The position numbers were made by a program, and so were the translations under genes. Below, one piece after another: positions 50,259 to 60,427 of a DNA stretch of 64,000 bases. Numbering within the stretch: the first letter of the stretch is position 1; each line of letters begins with the position of its first letter. Below the pieces are notes generated by a model. It was given only the letters and a program-made list of their open reading frames with translations. It searched no databases and had not been told where the DNA came from. Origin of the DNA: Flavobacteriaceae bacterium (GTDB lineage: Bacteria > Bacteroidota > Bacteroidia > Flavobacteriales > Flavobacteriaceae); assembly GCA_013003555.1 (NCBI GenBank), contig JABDIV010000082.1, positions 1-64,000 on the forward strand, given 5' to 3'.

Positions 50259-51596
50259 TTAAAAGTCAACGTTCATCAACTCTCCGCTCAACTGAAGTAA
50301 GACTAATTCGGCCAGCTTGGCATCATACTTGGCCTGGTTCTTCCTGATCTCGGCTGTTAATAAATTAACCTGGGCCTGTCTGAATTCAATAGAAGTCGCC
50401 TGACCGATCTTGAATTTCTCTTCGGTACGATCGAAATTATTTTTTGCAGTTTGAATATTATCTTTCTGCACACTATAAATAGCAACCTTATTTTGATAAT
50501 CATCCCAGGCGTTAAAGAAGTTTCTCTCAATATCCAAGAGGGTTTGATCCTTTAATAACTTTTGATTTTCCAAATCGATTTTCGCGTTTCTGATCCGCGT
50601 TATGGTTTGCCCTCCATCAAAAATATTCCAATTGAGATTCAATCCTGCCGATAGGCCTACATTCGTTGAAGTAGAAAGAAAGGCAGCGGCATTATTATTA
50701 TTCTTGTTCCAACCATATGTCCCCGTTAATCCAAGGGTAGGCAAATAACCGGCTCTATTCGTCTTTATAGTAAGATCGCTTATTTCGAGATTCGTTTCGA
50801 TCTGCAGCAGATCAATATTGTTAGTCCGCATCTTATCAAGAAGTTCTTCCTTATTTAAAGTCATAAAGAAAGTAACAACTGTATCTACTTCAAACGTTCT
50901 TGATAACTGACTGCCAAGTACAAAATCCAAATCCCGTTTGGTGTTAACCAGGCCTTGTTTCGCATTGATAAGATTTATGCTATCATTATTGATATCAACC
51001 TGGGCATTAAGCACCCCTAATTTGGTGTCCTGGCCAAATTCGAATTGATATTCGGCACGCTGCAAACGATCTTTTGAAATATTAAGGGTCTCTTCCAGGG
51101 AAAGAACGTTCTCTGATGTTCGAGCCACTTCATAATAAACCGTAAAGAGCTGAAGCATAGTATTTTCAATGGTTCGGCGCACTTCGAGTTCCGACAGTTG
51201 GTATTGGGTCTTTAAACGCTTATAATTATACAAGCGTCCCATTCCATCGAAAAGGGTATAATTCAAACTCAGCGAAGCATTATACCTTGAACTTTCTGCA
51301 CCGGTTAGCTCGGTTATATTACCATTAGAGAATTCGGCCTCCGTATTGTCAATGCTAAATGTAGATCCTGCACCGCCGCTAATTACAGGCAGGTATCCTG
51401 AATTTAATACATCTTTATTGTTATCGGCTTGTTCAAGATTATTATATGCGATTTTAATCCCATAATTATAATCCAGGGCCATATCAATGGCCTGTTTCTT
51501 TGTGAGTACGTCCTGTGCCGAGACGTCAATCAACATCAATATGCAGATAACTAAAAAGGCCTTCCCTTTAATATTCAAGTGCTTCATTTTGTTCAA
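50259..51596 (-). CDS. TolC family outer membrane efflux protein
   Basis: Signal peptide, TolC coiled-coil repeats, YNYGIKIAYNNLEQADNNKDV. Confidence 0.9.
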   Translation of the reverse strand: MNKMKHLNIKGKAFLVICILMLIDVSAQDVLTKKQAIDMALDYNYGIKIAYNNLEQADNNKDVLNSGYLPVISGGAGSTFSIDNTEAEFSNGNITELTGAESSRYNASLSLNYTLFDGMGRLYNYKRLKTQYQLSELEVRRTIENTMLQLFTVYYEVARTSENVLSLEETLNISKDRLQRAEYQFEFGQDTKLGVLNAQVDINNDSINLINAKQGLVNTKRDLDFVLGSQLSRTFEVDTVVTFFMTLNKEELLDKMRTNNIDLLQIETNLEISDLTIKTNRAGYLPTLGLTGTYGWNKNNNNAAAFLSTSTNVGLSAGLNLNWNIFDGGQTITRIRNAKIDLENQKLLKDQTLLDIERNFFNAWDDYQNKVAIYSVQKDNIQTAKNNFDRTEEKFKIGQATSIEFRQAQVNLLTAEIRKNQAKYDAKLAELVLLQLSGELMNVDF

Positions 51597-54500
51597 TTAT
51601 AGCTCGTTCTACTTCCTCATTAGTCACTTTTTTTCCAGTGGCCAACCACTTGATATTGCGCTTAAGTGCATTATTGAATGATAAAAATAACGGCAACACA
51701 AGCAAGGTCAAAATAGTGGCATATGCAATTCCAAAGGAAATGGATATTGCCATGGGTTTCAAAAATTGGGCCTGCCTGCTTTTTTCCAATAATAGCGGTG
51801 CCAACCCGGCAATGGTTGTCAGCGAGGTCAGGAAAATCGCTCGAAATCGAGATCGCCCTGCCATTTTTAAGGCTTCTTCAAACTTCAATCCTTCTCTCAA
51901 ATTGGTGTTGAGTTTCCCTATAAGTACGAGCCCGTCGTTTACCATAATCCCGATCAAAGCAATGATACCTAGAAGTGAGAGGACGTTCACCGGAAATCCA
52001 TAAATATAATGTCCCCATGCCACGCCTGTCAGACTAAAAGGGACTATTAATAACAAGATTAAGGGCTGACTGTAACTTCGGAAAGTAAATGCGATCGTCA
52101 GATAAATCAATAACAGGATAATAGGACCAACGGCATTCAATGAACTTGAAAGACGCTCGGCTTCTCGGTTTTGTCCCTCAAAGGAGGCCGTAATCGATGG
52201 ATAACGCGATTGAAGTTCAGGAATAATTATCGTTCTAATCTCATCCAGAATATCAGTAGAAGACGTACTTGGATCCTTAAGATCGGCCGAGACTTGAATT
52301 TCTCGCCTACCTTCTAAGTGATTTATCGCAACGTCCCCCCGTATGATCTCATAAGAGGCAATGTCCTGCAAGGGTATCCTTTGTCCTGCCGGTGTTAATA
52401 TGCGCATGTCATCGAGATCATTTATCGAAGTCCGATCTGAGCGGTCATACCTTACCCAGACTCGAATCTCGTCCTGACCTCTCTGAAATCGCTGGGCCTG
52501 GACCCCAAAGAAACCAGCTCTCACCTGGTTCATGACCGATTGCAGATCAAGACCTAAGAGGTAGGCATTTTCCTTTAGCTCCAAGCGTATTTCCTTAATT
52601 CCTGCCGGATCATTGTCAGTAACATCTTTAAGTAAAGTATTGGCCTCCAAAATTTCCTTGAGCTCTGTTTTGGCCGCTTTCAACTCATCGATACTATTAC
52701 TCAAAAGTGAAACCGATACCGGGCTTCCACCGAAATTACCGCCAGATCCAAAGGTTAATCGTTCAACACCGATGACCGGTCCAACCAATTCTCTTAGGCG
52801 ATTGGCAACCAGGCTGGCATTGATCTCATCGGGCCGCTCTTCACCGGGCAACATATTGATAGTTAAACTCGCACTTGATGAACTTGAAATCGTTCTAATG
52901 GTATTTCGCACCAATTGTTTATCGGTTCCCTGAAAATACTTTGCAGTGAATTCTTCATCAACCAGATAAGCTTTTTCTTCAATAACCGAAATAATAGAAT
53001 CGGTTACGCGTTCATTTGTTCCATTGGGCATACCCAAATTAACCGTAACTGTATCACTGGCGATCGACGGGAATAAGGTCACACGTACTATGCCTCCACC
53101 TATCGAACCGAGTGTAAGAATGAGTATTGCCAGAAAGATACCTATCGACAATACTTTATATTTCAACATGGCGTTTAACAATGGCACATAAGTCTTATCC
53201 CTGAGGTAGAACATGATTTTCTCTCCAAAGGCATTAATGCTTTTCATTTTCGAGAAAAATTGACTAATCCTGGATTTAGATTCAACTTTTTTCCGTTTTC
53301 GAAGCGCTTTTGAATGCGCCAGGTGAGCCGGGAGGATGATCAAAGCTTCAACCAATGAAACGGTTAATGTCAGGATGACGATGACCGATACTTCACCAAA
53401 GAATTCTCCGATGCGACTATCGAGGAACAAGAAGGTTGAGAAGGCCAATAAGGTGGTTATAATCGCCGATACTACCGGAGGAATAACCTCCATCGTTCCA
53501 TCAATTGCTGCCTGAATCGGCGTTTTACCCCGTTCATAGTGTTGATATATATTTTCGGCAATCACAATTCCGTCATCAACCAGGATCCCGATTACAATGA
53601 TCATACCGAATAAGGAGAGGACGTTGATGGTTACATCAAACTGACCTGCCAGCATGAACATCCCAAGGAAGGAAATCGGTAAACCCACAGCCACCCAAAA
53701 GGCGAGTCGCGTGTTGAGAAACAACGACAGGAAGATGAGAACCAATATGATTCCGGCAAAGGCATTTTCCATGAGAAGTTTCGTCCTTTGATTCAGCGTT
53801 ACGGATAGATCCCTGACAACATCCAGTTTTATATTGTTGTATTTCTGATTAAAATCTTCGATATAATTCCTGACTTTTTCGGCAGAGGACATGAGATCCT
53901 CGTTATTCGTACTGGTCACGGTGACGTTTACCGATAATTTTTCATTGAAGTAGGTTGCATTTGGTGTTTCGGAAAAGCGATCTCTTATCTCGGCAACATC
54001 TTTTAACCGAATAGTACGTCCGGCCATATCAGCTCGTACGATGATATTTCCCAGTTCCTTACCATAATATTGGCGATTGTTGGCCCGAATCAGGTATTCT
54101 TCGGCATCGGTTTTAATATTTCCACCGGTAACAAGGATATTCGAATTTCTAACTGCTGCGGAAATATCGGTAAAGGTTAAATCATAAGCCCTCAAACTGA
54201 CTTCATTTACAGCAATCTCGATTTCTTCGTTCGGATAACCACTAACATCGATCTGTGATATCCCATCGATAGCTCGAAGATCGTTCTCGATTTGCCGCCC
54301 GATCTGTTTTAAAGTTCCCAGAGGGACGTTTTCACCACTTAGTGAAAATGATATGGTCTGTCTAATCGGTTCCTGCTTTGCAACGACCAGGGGTTCCATA
54401 CCCGTTGGAAATGTTGGAACGCGGTCAACGGCATTCTTCACTTCCAATAACATGAAATCAATATTCTCACCTTTTTCGATCTCAACCGAAATGGTTCCAC

Positions 54501-54765
54501 TATTCTCACGCGATGTTGAAGTGACACGATCAATTCCTTTCAATCCTTTAAGATTGTCTTCTATTTTCAAGACGACACCTTCTTCGATCTCCTGGGGTGA
54601 AGCACCAGGGTAAACCACAGAAATATTGATCACCTTTGAATCAACCAGAGGAAAGAAGGAACTTTTTAAGGAGAGCATCCCCATAATACCCAATAGCACG
54701 AAAGCCAGGATAAAGACATTTACGGCGACATGGTATCTTATGAAATATGAAATTATTTTTCTCAT
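51568..54765 (-). CDS. RND efflux permease (AcrB/MMPL type)
   Basis: 1065 aa; GIMVNDGLVLIGKLN, GILVDDGIVIAENIYQHYERG, ISVVYPGASPQEIEEGVVLKIE. Confidence 0.94.
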   Translation of the reverse strand: MRKIISYFIRYHVAVNVFILAFVLLGIMGMLSLKSSFFPLVDSKVINISVVYPGASPQEIEEGVVLKIEDNLKGLKGIDRVTSTSRENSGTISVEIEKGENIDFMLLEVKNAVDRVPTFPTGMEPLVVAKQEPIRQTISFSLSGENVPLGTLKQIGRQIENDLRAIDGISQIDVSGYPNEEIEIAVNEVSLRAYDLTFTDISAAVRNSNILVTGGNIKTDAEEYLIRANNRQYYGKELGNIIVRADMAGRTIRLKDVAEIRDRFSETPNATYFNEKLSVNVTVTSTNNEDLMSSAEKVRNYIEDFNQKYNNIKLDVVRDLSVTLNQRTKLLMENAFAGIILVLIFLSLFLNTRLAFWVAVGLPISFLGMFMLAGQFDVTINVLSLFGMIIVIGILVDDGIVIAENIYQHYERGKTPIQAAIDGTMEVIPPVVSAIITTLLAFSTFLFLDSRIGEFFGEVSVIVILTLTVSLVEALIILPAHLAHSKALRKRKKVESKSRISQFFSKMKSINAFGEKIMFYLRDKTYVPLLNAMLKYKVLSIGIFLAILILTLGSIGGGIVRVTLFPSIASDTVTVNLGMPNGTNERVTDSIISVIEEKAYLVDEEFTAKYFQGTDKQLVRNTIRTISSSSSASLTINMLPGEERPDEINASLVANRLRELVGPVIGVERLTFGSGGNFGGSPVSVSLLSNSIDELKAAKTELKEILEANTLLKDVTDNDPAGIKEIRLELKENAYLLGLDLQSVMNQVRAGFFGVQAQRFQRGQDEIRVWVRYDRSDRTSINDLDDMRILTPAGQRIPLQDIASYEIIRGDVAINHLEGRREIQVSADLKDPSTSSTDILDEIRTIIIPELQSRYPSITASFEGQNREAERLSSSLNAVGPIILLLIYLTIAFTFRSYSQPLILLLIVPFSLTGVAWGHYIYGFPVNVLSLLGIIALIGIMVNDGLVLIGKLNTNLREGLKFEEALKMAGRSRFRAIFLTSLTTIAGLAPLLLEKSRQAQFLKPMAISISFGIAYATILTLLVLPLFLSFNNALKRNIKWLATGKKVTNEEVERAIIEQNEALEY

Positions 54766-54774
54766 GATCTTTCT

Positions 54775-55905
54775 TTAATTTCCGTTATTCTCCTTAGACT
54801 CTTGATAAACTTTAACCAGCATTCCAGGATATGCTCCTGGCAGCGGCTTAGAGAGGATCACTGATCCTTCAGGCACATCGGTTATTACTGCCATTTTATC
54901 TCCGAAGTATACGGGTTTAACAGCAATAACATCTAAAATTGAATCACGAACAATAAATATTTCGTTTCTATCGGAAACTAAATTGCGATCAATCTGAATG
55001 GACACAGGCACCTCACGTGCATTTAACTGCGCTTCCAGGTACATCCCTTCTTTAAGACGTTCGTCCTTTACTTTAACATAGGCTGAAATAGTTTGGGTGG
55101 TCTGATCAATACTCGCATTTACCCGGCTAACAGTTCCCGCAAATTTCATTGTTTTTTCGAGATTACTCAATGCAACGTTCTGTCCCGGTTGAAGAAGTCC
55201 GGAAAACGACTTACTCAAAGCCACTTCTAATTCGTACAAACTCGGGTCGATAAACGATCCCAGTTTTTGACCATTTCGTATCAAGGTACCCTCGGTTACC
55301 AGCGCTTCGGTAAGAACCCCGTCAAAGGGCGCGGCTATTCTATACTTTGCTAGTCGTTGCTCTAAATTCTTAACCGAATAATAGTTTGAGACAATGCCAC
55401 GACCGGTTAGGAAATAATTTTCTTTCTCAGAGGTCATTTCCGGCAGTTTCGGTGTTGACTTGTTCAAATCGAAGTTCGTCAGGTAAGCTTGCCATTTTGG
55501 ATATACCTCAGGAAAATCCAGCCTCAGATCGGGCATTATAGATGCGAGGGCATTATACAAGTTGCTTTTTGCCGACTGTACGGATGCATAATATTCTGAA
55601 TCGTCAATTCGAATAATGGTTTGTCCTGAACGATATGCCTGCCCGGGACGAAAAAGAACGGAACCCGGTCTAAAAACACCCTGAACTTCTGCGAATAGTT
55701 CAAGCCGGCGTACTGCGGTAAGATTACCATTGGCATTGATAACAATTGGAGTTGTCTTATTAACCACTGTATCGGTAAAGACCGTTTTTACAACCTTCTG
55801 TGGTTGGGGACGCCCTCTTTTATTGCTTTTAACAAGATTCATGGCGACCATTATCGAAAGTGCAATCAAGGCAATTCCGATAATACCGAGTATGGTTTTT
55901 CTCAT
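54775..55905 (-). CDS. RND periplasmic adaptor subunit
   Basis: N-terminal TM; YRIAAPFDGVLTEALVTEGTLIRNGQKLGSFID. Confidence 0.9.
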   Translation of the reverse strand: MRKTILGIIGIALIALSIMVAMNLVKSNKRGRPQPQKVVKTVFTDTVVNKTTPIVINANGNLTAVRRLELFAEVQGVFRPGSVLFRPGQAYRSGQTIIRIDDSEYYASVQSAKSNLYNALASIMPDLRLDFPEVYPKWQAYLTNFDLNKSTPKLPEMTSEKENYFLTGRGIVSNYYSVKNLEQRLAKYRIAAPFDGVLTEALVTEGTLIRNGQKLGSFIDPSLYELEVALSKSFSGLLQPGQNVALSNLEKTMKFAGTVSRVNASIDQTTQTISAYVKVKDERLKEGMYLEAQLNAREVPVSIQIDRNLVSDRNEIFIVRDSILDVIAVKPVYFGDKMAVITDVPEGSVILSKPLPGAYPGMLVKVYQESKENNGN

Positions 55906-55982
55906 AAGTTACTGCAGTTGATGATTATGGCGGCTAAATTATCAATTTGAATCTCTTTTGCGGTTAAAAAAAACTTAATCTT

Positions 55983-57896
55983 TTAGCCGGTCAATTCTTC
56001 AAGTTTTTCATGCGTCAATTCCCATTCGGCGAGTTTCGATTCCAATTGATTTTTTTTCGTTTGATAATTATTAAAAAATTCGGGGATGGCGACTGTTTGG
56101 TCATAATTGGTGTCGAGTTCAACATCCATGATCTTTATGTCCTTCTCCAATTGGGCGATCTGGGATTCGATCTTGCTGATTTTGTTTTTTAGGGATTTGA
56201 CACGTTTCTGCTCCTCATACGCCAATTTATTATCCGACTTGTCATGTTTCGAAACCGTTTTGCTACGCAATTCTGCTTCTCTCAGATTGTTAAGGTTTCG
56301 TTGTTCCAGATAATAATCGATATCGCCCAGATACTCCTTAATCTTCCGATCCTTAAACTCATACACCTTCTTTGCCAAATCCTGAAGAAATTCACGGTCA
56401 TGCGATACCAGTATCAATGTGCCTTCGAACCGTTTTAATGCCTGCTTAAGAACCTCTTTTGACTGCATATCAAGGTGATTGGTCGGCTCATCCATTATTA
56501 TCACATTTAATGGCTGAAGCAACATCTTGGCAAGCGCCAGGCGATTTCGTTCTCCCCCTGAAAGTACACGCGTATACTTTTCAACTTCATCTCCCTGAAA
56601 CAAAAATGCACCCAATATATCCCTTACTTTATGACGATTGGTCTCATTGGCAGCATCGATCATTGTATCAAGTACTGTTTTTGAAGGATCGAGGTATTCC
56701 GCCTGATCCTGAGCAAAAAACCCAATTTGAACATTATGCCCTTGTTTAACATGACCCTTACAGGCTATTTCACCCACCATGATCTTGGCGAGCGTGGTTT
56801 TCCCCTGGCCATTCTGACCAACAAAGGCGATTTTAGATCCTCTCTCTACCATTAGATCGACATGGTTTAAGACTTGAAGATCACCGTAGTTTTTTGAAAC
56901 ATCTTCCAATTCAAGCACCACTTTACCAGGCCTTTGAGAAAGTGGAAATGAAACATTCATAACTCTCGAATCCACCTCGTCAACTTCGATGCGTTCCATC
57001 TTATCCAGTTTCTTTATGAGTGACTGAGCCATAGCCGCTTTAGTGGCTTTTGCCCTGAATTTTTCGATGAGCTTCTCGGTATGTTCAATTTGTTTTTGCT
57101 GGTTTTTCTGAGTTGCCAGCTGCTGTTCACGCAACTCTTCTCTCAGCAGCATATACTGGCTGTAGGGTTTGTTATAGTCGTATATCCGACCACGAACTAT
57201 CTCAATTGTACGATTGGTTATGTTATCAAGGAACATTTTATCATGGGATACAATCACCACAGCACCCGGGTAGGATTTGAGAAATTGCTCCAACCAAATA
57301 ATCGATTCGATATCGAGATGATTGGTCGGTTCATCTAGCAGTAAAATGTCGTTTTGTTGCAGCAACAGTTTGGCGAGTTCGATTCGCATGCGCCAGCCAC
57401 CGGAAAGGGTATCGGTTTGCTGATCGAATTGTTCGCGTTTAAATCCCAGACCAATCAGGATTTTTTCAGTATCACCTTTATAATTGTAGCCACCATGAAT
57501 CTCATACTCGTGCTGTTTTTCGTTCAGTGAGATCATGAGTTCTTTATAGTTTACCGATTCATAGTCGGTACGCTCAGCTAACTGTTTACCAATCTGTTCC
57601 AGTTCGATTTCAAGGTTGATTAATTCATCGAATGCCTTATATGTCTCTTCCAGAATCGTATTCCCATGGGAGAAATCGAAATCTTGTTTAAGCAACCCGA
57701 TCTTCAGGGCTTTTTCCATCACAATCTGTCCGCTATCATATTCAATTTCGGAAGCTATAATCTTTAGTAACGTTGATTTCCCGGCGCCGTTTTTACCGAT
57801 GAGTCCAACCTTATCGCCTGGCTTCAACCTGAAGGTCACTTCCTGAAAAAGGAATTCTCCCTGAAATGAAATCGACAACTTATGAATATTAAGCAT
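55983..57896 (-). CDS. ABC-F family ATPase
   Basis: Two ABC domains (GKNGAGKSTLLK; GQNGQGKTTLAK), LLLDEPTNHLDI linker, no TM. Confidence 0.95.
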   Translation of the reverse strand: MLNIHKLSISFQGEFLFQEVTFRLKPGDKVGLIGKNGAGKSTLLKIIASEIEYDSGQIVMEKALKIGLLKQDFDFSHGNTILEETYKAFDELINLEIELEQIGKQLAERTDYESVNYKELMISLNEKQHEYEIHGGYNYKGDTEKILIGLGFKREQFDQQTDTLSGGWRMRIELAKLLLQQNDILLLDEPTNHLDIESIIWLEQFLKSYPGAVVIVSHDKMFLDNITNRTIEIVRGRIYDYNKPYSQYMLLREELREQQLATQKNQQKQIEHTEKLIEKFRAKATKAAMAQSLIKKLDKMERIEVDEVDSRVMNVSFPLSQRPGKVVLELEDVSKNYGDLQVLNHVDLMVERGSKIAFVGQNGQGKTTLAKIMVGEIACKGHVKQGHNVQIGFFAQDQAEYLDPSKTVLDTMIDAANETNRHKVRDILGAFLFQGDEVEKYTRVLSGGERNRLALAKMLLQPLNVIIMDEPTNHLDMQSKEVLKQALKRFEGTLILVSHDREFLQDLAKKVYEFKDRKIKEYLGDIDYYLEQRNLNNLREAELRSKTVSKHDKSDNKLAYEEQKRVKSLKNKISKIESQIAQLEKDIKIMDVELDTNYDQTVAIPEFFNNYQTKKNQLESKLAEWELTHEKLEELTG

Positions 57897-57934
57897 TTGT
57901 GATTTTTGTTACGCAGAACCTCATGAGAAACTCC

Positions 57935-57942
57935 TAAATTTG
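57935..57942 (+). promoter_or_regulatory. -7 element upstream of the DUF983 gene
   Basis: TAAATTTG matches TAnnTTTG. Confidence 0.4.
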
Positions 57943-57976
57943 CCCTTCGATCTGAACAAAAATAGTATAATTAAAG

Positions 57977-58366
57977 ATGTTTAAAAAAGGAAATAAACTC
58001 TATAGCATATTCACAGGCAGTTGTCCGAAATGTCATCAGGAAAGCATGTATGTTAATAAGAATGCCTTTGTTCTGAGTGAAACCCTTAAAATGCATGAAC
58101 GATGTTCACATTGTAACACCAAATATAAAATGGAACCTTCATTCTTCTACGGATCGATGTATGTGAGCTATGCGGTGGGTATTATCTTCGCTTTTATGGC
58201 CTTTTCCGTTTCCTATGGGATATTTGACAGCGGGAGGAATATCGCATTCGCCTCGATTATCTTGACGCTGATCATTTGCCTACCCATAATTTTAAGACTC
58301 TCGAGAAATATCTGGATAAATTTCTTTATGAATTACGATCGCTCGCTGGTAAAATCGAAATCTTAA
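57977..58366 (+). CDS. DUF983 family protein
   Basis: GSCPKCHQESMY...ERCSHCNTKYKMEPSFFYGSMYVSYAVG. Confidence 0.85.
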   Translation: MFKKGNKLYSIFTGSCPKCHQESMYVNKNAFVLSETLKMHERCSHCNTKYKMEPSFFYGSMYVSYAVGIIFAFMAFSVSYGIFDSGRNIAFASIILTLIICLPIILRLSRNIWINFFMNYDRSLVKSKS

Positions 58367-59409
58367 GAAAACCGACTTATATCAATTTCTTCAGGCAATG
58401 GAGTTTCGTTTTCGAGGTGATCAAATAGAATCCCTGCTGCAAAAGGAGCAATAAGCACTCCACGGCTTCCCAGGCCGTTTAAAACGCACAAGCCTTTGTA
58501 TTTGTTATGAGTGCCTAATATTGGTCTCCGATCGCTTACCGTTGGCCGAACACCTGCAAGGTGATCAACAATTGTATAATCGCAATTAAGAAGCTTATTC
58601 AAACGTCGACAGAGTTCATCGCGTCCTTTTTCTGATGGTACATTGGTTTTATCGTAACGGTTATATGTTGATCCGGCCAAATAAAGATCCCCTTCCAGGG
58701 GAATTAAAAAAACACTTGACTTCAGAATATAATCGATTTTTAGATCAGGGCATTGAATCTTGAGGAGTTCGCCTTTGGTTCCGTTTAATGGCAACGATTT
58801 AAAGTAGGGATTGCGTTTTAGTCCAAATCCATCACAGAACACGACGCGATGGCAACTGATCTCCATATATTTAATATTGGCACCAGCGATCTCGATCTTT
58901 TCATATTTGAACGATTTGTCAATTAATCTCCCTTCTGCTCTCAATGCTTTTCGGAATGTATTTATCAGTTTGAGCGTATCAATCCGTCCAGAATGATACA
59001 CCTCGCCCAGGCCGTGATTGCAATCAAATGCGCTTTCGTCGTATTGAATTAATTCATCGGACATATAGTGCTTTAAGACCGGATCGTCTGTAGCCTGAAA
59101 CCAATTGTTTTGTTCTTCACTTGAACGAAGAAGACGTCTAACCGGCATTTTATAATCGAATTTAACGCCGAGTCTTGATTCTAATTCATGATAATAGGGC
59201 TGGGCAATTTCTGTTTGTATATCAGCTTTCCATGCCAAAGTGAATCGCTTAAGCATTACGGGATTATAAAGTCCTCCGGCCACCATAGACGCCTGCTGTG
59301 AACAATCATCAAAAAGGACAAACGATTTGTTTGATTGCCGCAGTTTTTCGGCAAATGCTATTCCGGCGAGGCCGCATCCCACAATAATATAGTCATAATG
59401 CATGGCCAT
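58363..59409 (-). CDS. FAD-dependent oxidoreductase (DAO family)
   Basis: DYIIVGCGLAGIAFAEKL; GVRPTVSDRRPILGTHNKYKGLCVLNGLGSRGVLIAPFAA. Confidence 0.88.
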   Translation of the reverse strand: MAMHYDYIIVGCGLAGIAFAEKLRQSNKSFVLFDDCSQQASMVAGGLYNPVMLKRFTLAWKADIQTEIAQPYYHELESRLGVKFDYKMPVRRLLRSSEEQNNWFQATDDPVLKHYMSDELIQYDESAFDCNHGLGEVYHSGRIDTLKLINTFRKALRAEGRLIDKSFKYEKIEIAGANIKYMEISCHRVVFCDGFGLKRNPYFKSLPLNGTKGELLKIQCPDLKIDYILKSSVFLIPLEGDLYLAGSTYNRYDKTNVPSEKGRDELCRRLNKLLNCDYTIVDHLAGVRPTVSDRRPILGTHNKYKGLCVLNGLGSRGVLIAPFAAGILFDHLENETPLPEEIDISRFS

Positions 59410-59444
59410 GCGAAGATACTATTTCAGTATAAGAGCGGGCAAAA

Positions 59445-59477
59445 AAAAACGCTCACTTTATCAGTGAGCGTTTTTTT
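59445..59477 (-). terminator. terminator at the end of the gld operon
   Basis: AAAAACGCTCACT-TTATC-AGTGAGCGTTTTTTT; potentially bidirectional. Confidence 0.8.
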
Positions 59478-59491
59478 GCAGTGAAACTAAA

Positions 59492-60382
59492 TTAGTAACT
59501 CCACATATCTTGTTCGAAGTCGCGAACTTTCTCTTTGACTCGATTCGATTCCAACAATTGCATCAAGGCATTATCGGAGATATATTCCATAATGGTTCTA
59601 TCTCCCTGGACATTTTCTTCTCTGAAAATATATCCATTAAAGCGTCTTGAATTCAACAGGTGGTCAAAAGTTATTGGCACAGCGCTATTTTCATTATTGA
59701 AGGCTTTTGCTTCATGAAGCACCTCTCTTGCGTCCGGGAAAAATACCCAGAATAATGGCACTAAATCAACGTTATCGCTATCGATGAAATTCACATCGGG
59801 TGCAACAGGAGCAATGCCCAATAATCTATACTTCAACTCACCATGTCGTTTATCAAAATACCAAAGGCCTTTGATGTGGTATTCAACGATGTCGGCTGCG
59901 GTGATATCACGTCGGTCAATATATTCTCCCGACAATTCTTCACCAGCATTTAATTGTTCAATACCCAATTCGGTGGTATCGACTCGAACCAGTGCAGCTT
60001 CGATATCTTTTAATGTCCGCTTTGCCGTAAAGTAGGAATCATCGTAAATATTAGCGATATCCCCGGATTTTACCGAATTCATCAAGACATCGAATAAAGA
60101 TCGTCTGTTTTTACCAATATTATTGGTGTCGATTGGATAATACATCGGAAAGTTTACACGTTCATCAAGAACGACTTTCTCCCATGTCATTCGGGAATAT
60201 AAAATATCCCTGTCATCGACATAACCATATTCTAGAGGCTTATCATTATCCAATAGTTTCTGTGCATCGGTTTTTATACCGATCTCTTCCGGGCTTTTGG
60301 CATTCAGAATATTAGCCTGACCAAAAGTTGTATTGACCATGAAGGCGCAGATAACGACTATTATAATATGTTTAAAATTCAT
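59492..60382 (-). CDS. gldN: gliding motility / type IX secretion protein GldN
   Basis: Signal peptide, DDRDILYSRMTWEKVVLDERVNFPMYYP, position after gldM. Confidence 0.93.
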   Translation of the reverse strand: MNFKHIIIVVICAFMVNTTFGQANILNAKSPEEIGIKTDAQKLLDNDKPLEYGYVDDRDILYSRMTWEKVVLDERVNFPMYYPIDTNNIGKNRRSLFDVLMNSVKSGDIANIYDDSYFTAKRTLKDIEAALVRVDTTELGIEQLNAGEELSGEYIDRRDITAADIVEYHIKGLWYFDKRHGELKYRLLGIAPVAPDVNFIDSDNVDLVPLFWVFFPDAREVLHEAKAFNNENSAVPITFDHLLNSRRFNGYIFREENVQGDRTIMEYISDNALMQLLESNRVKEKVRDFEQDMWSY

Positions 60383-60427
60383 CTTCCTTTTACTTTACGA
60401 GTTTGGGACAGTTAAATAACCATCAAA

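Noticed and set aside
55983-57896. ABC-F protein as an antibiotic resistance determinant
   Set aside because: Looks like a housekeeping ABC-F ATPase; nothing in the sequence or context supports a resistance role.
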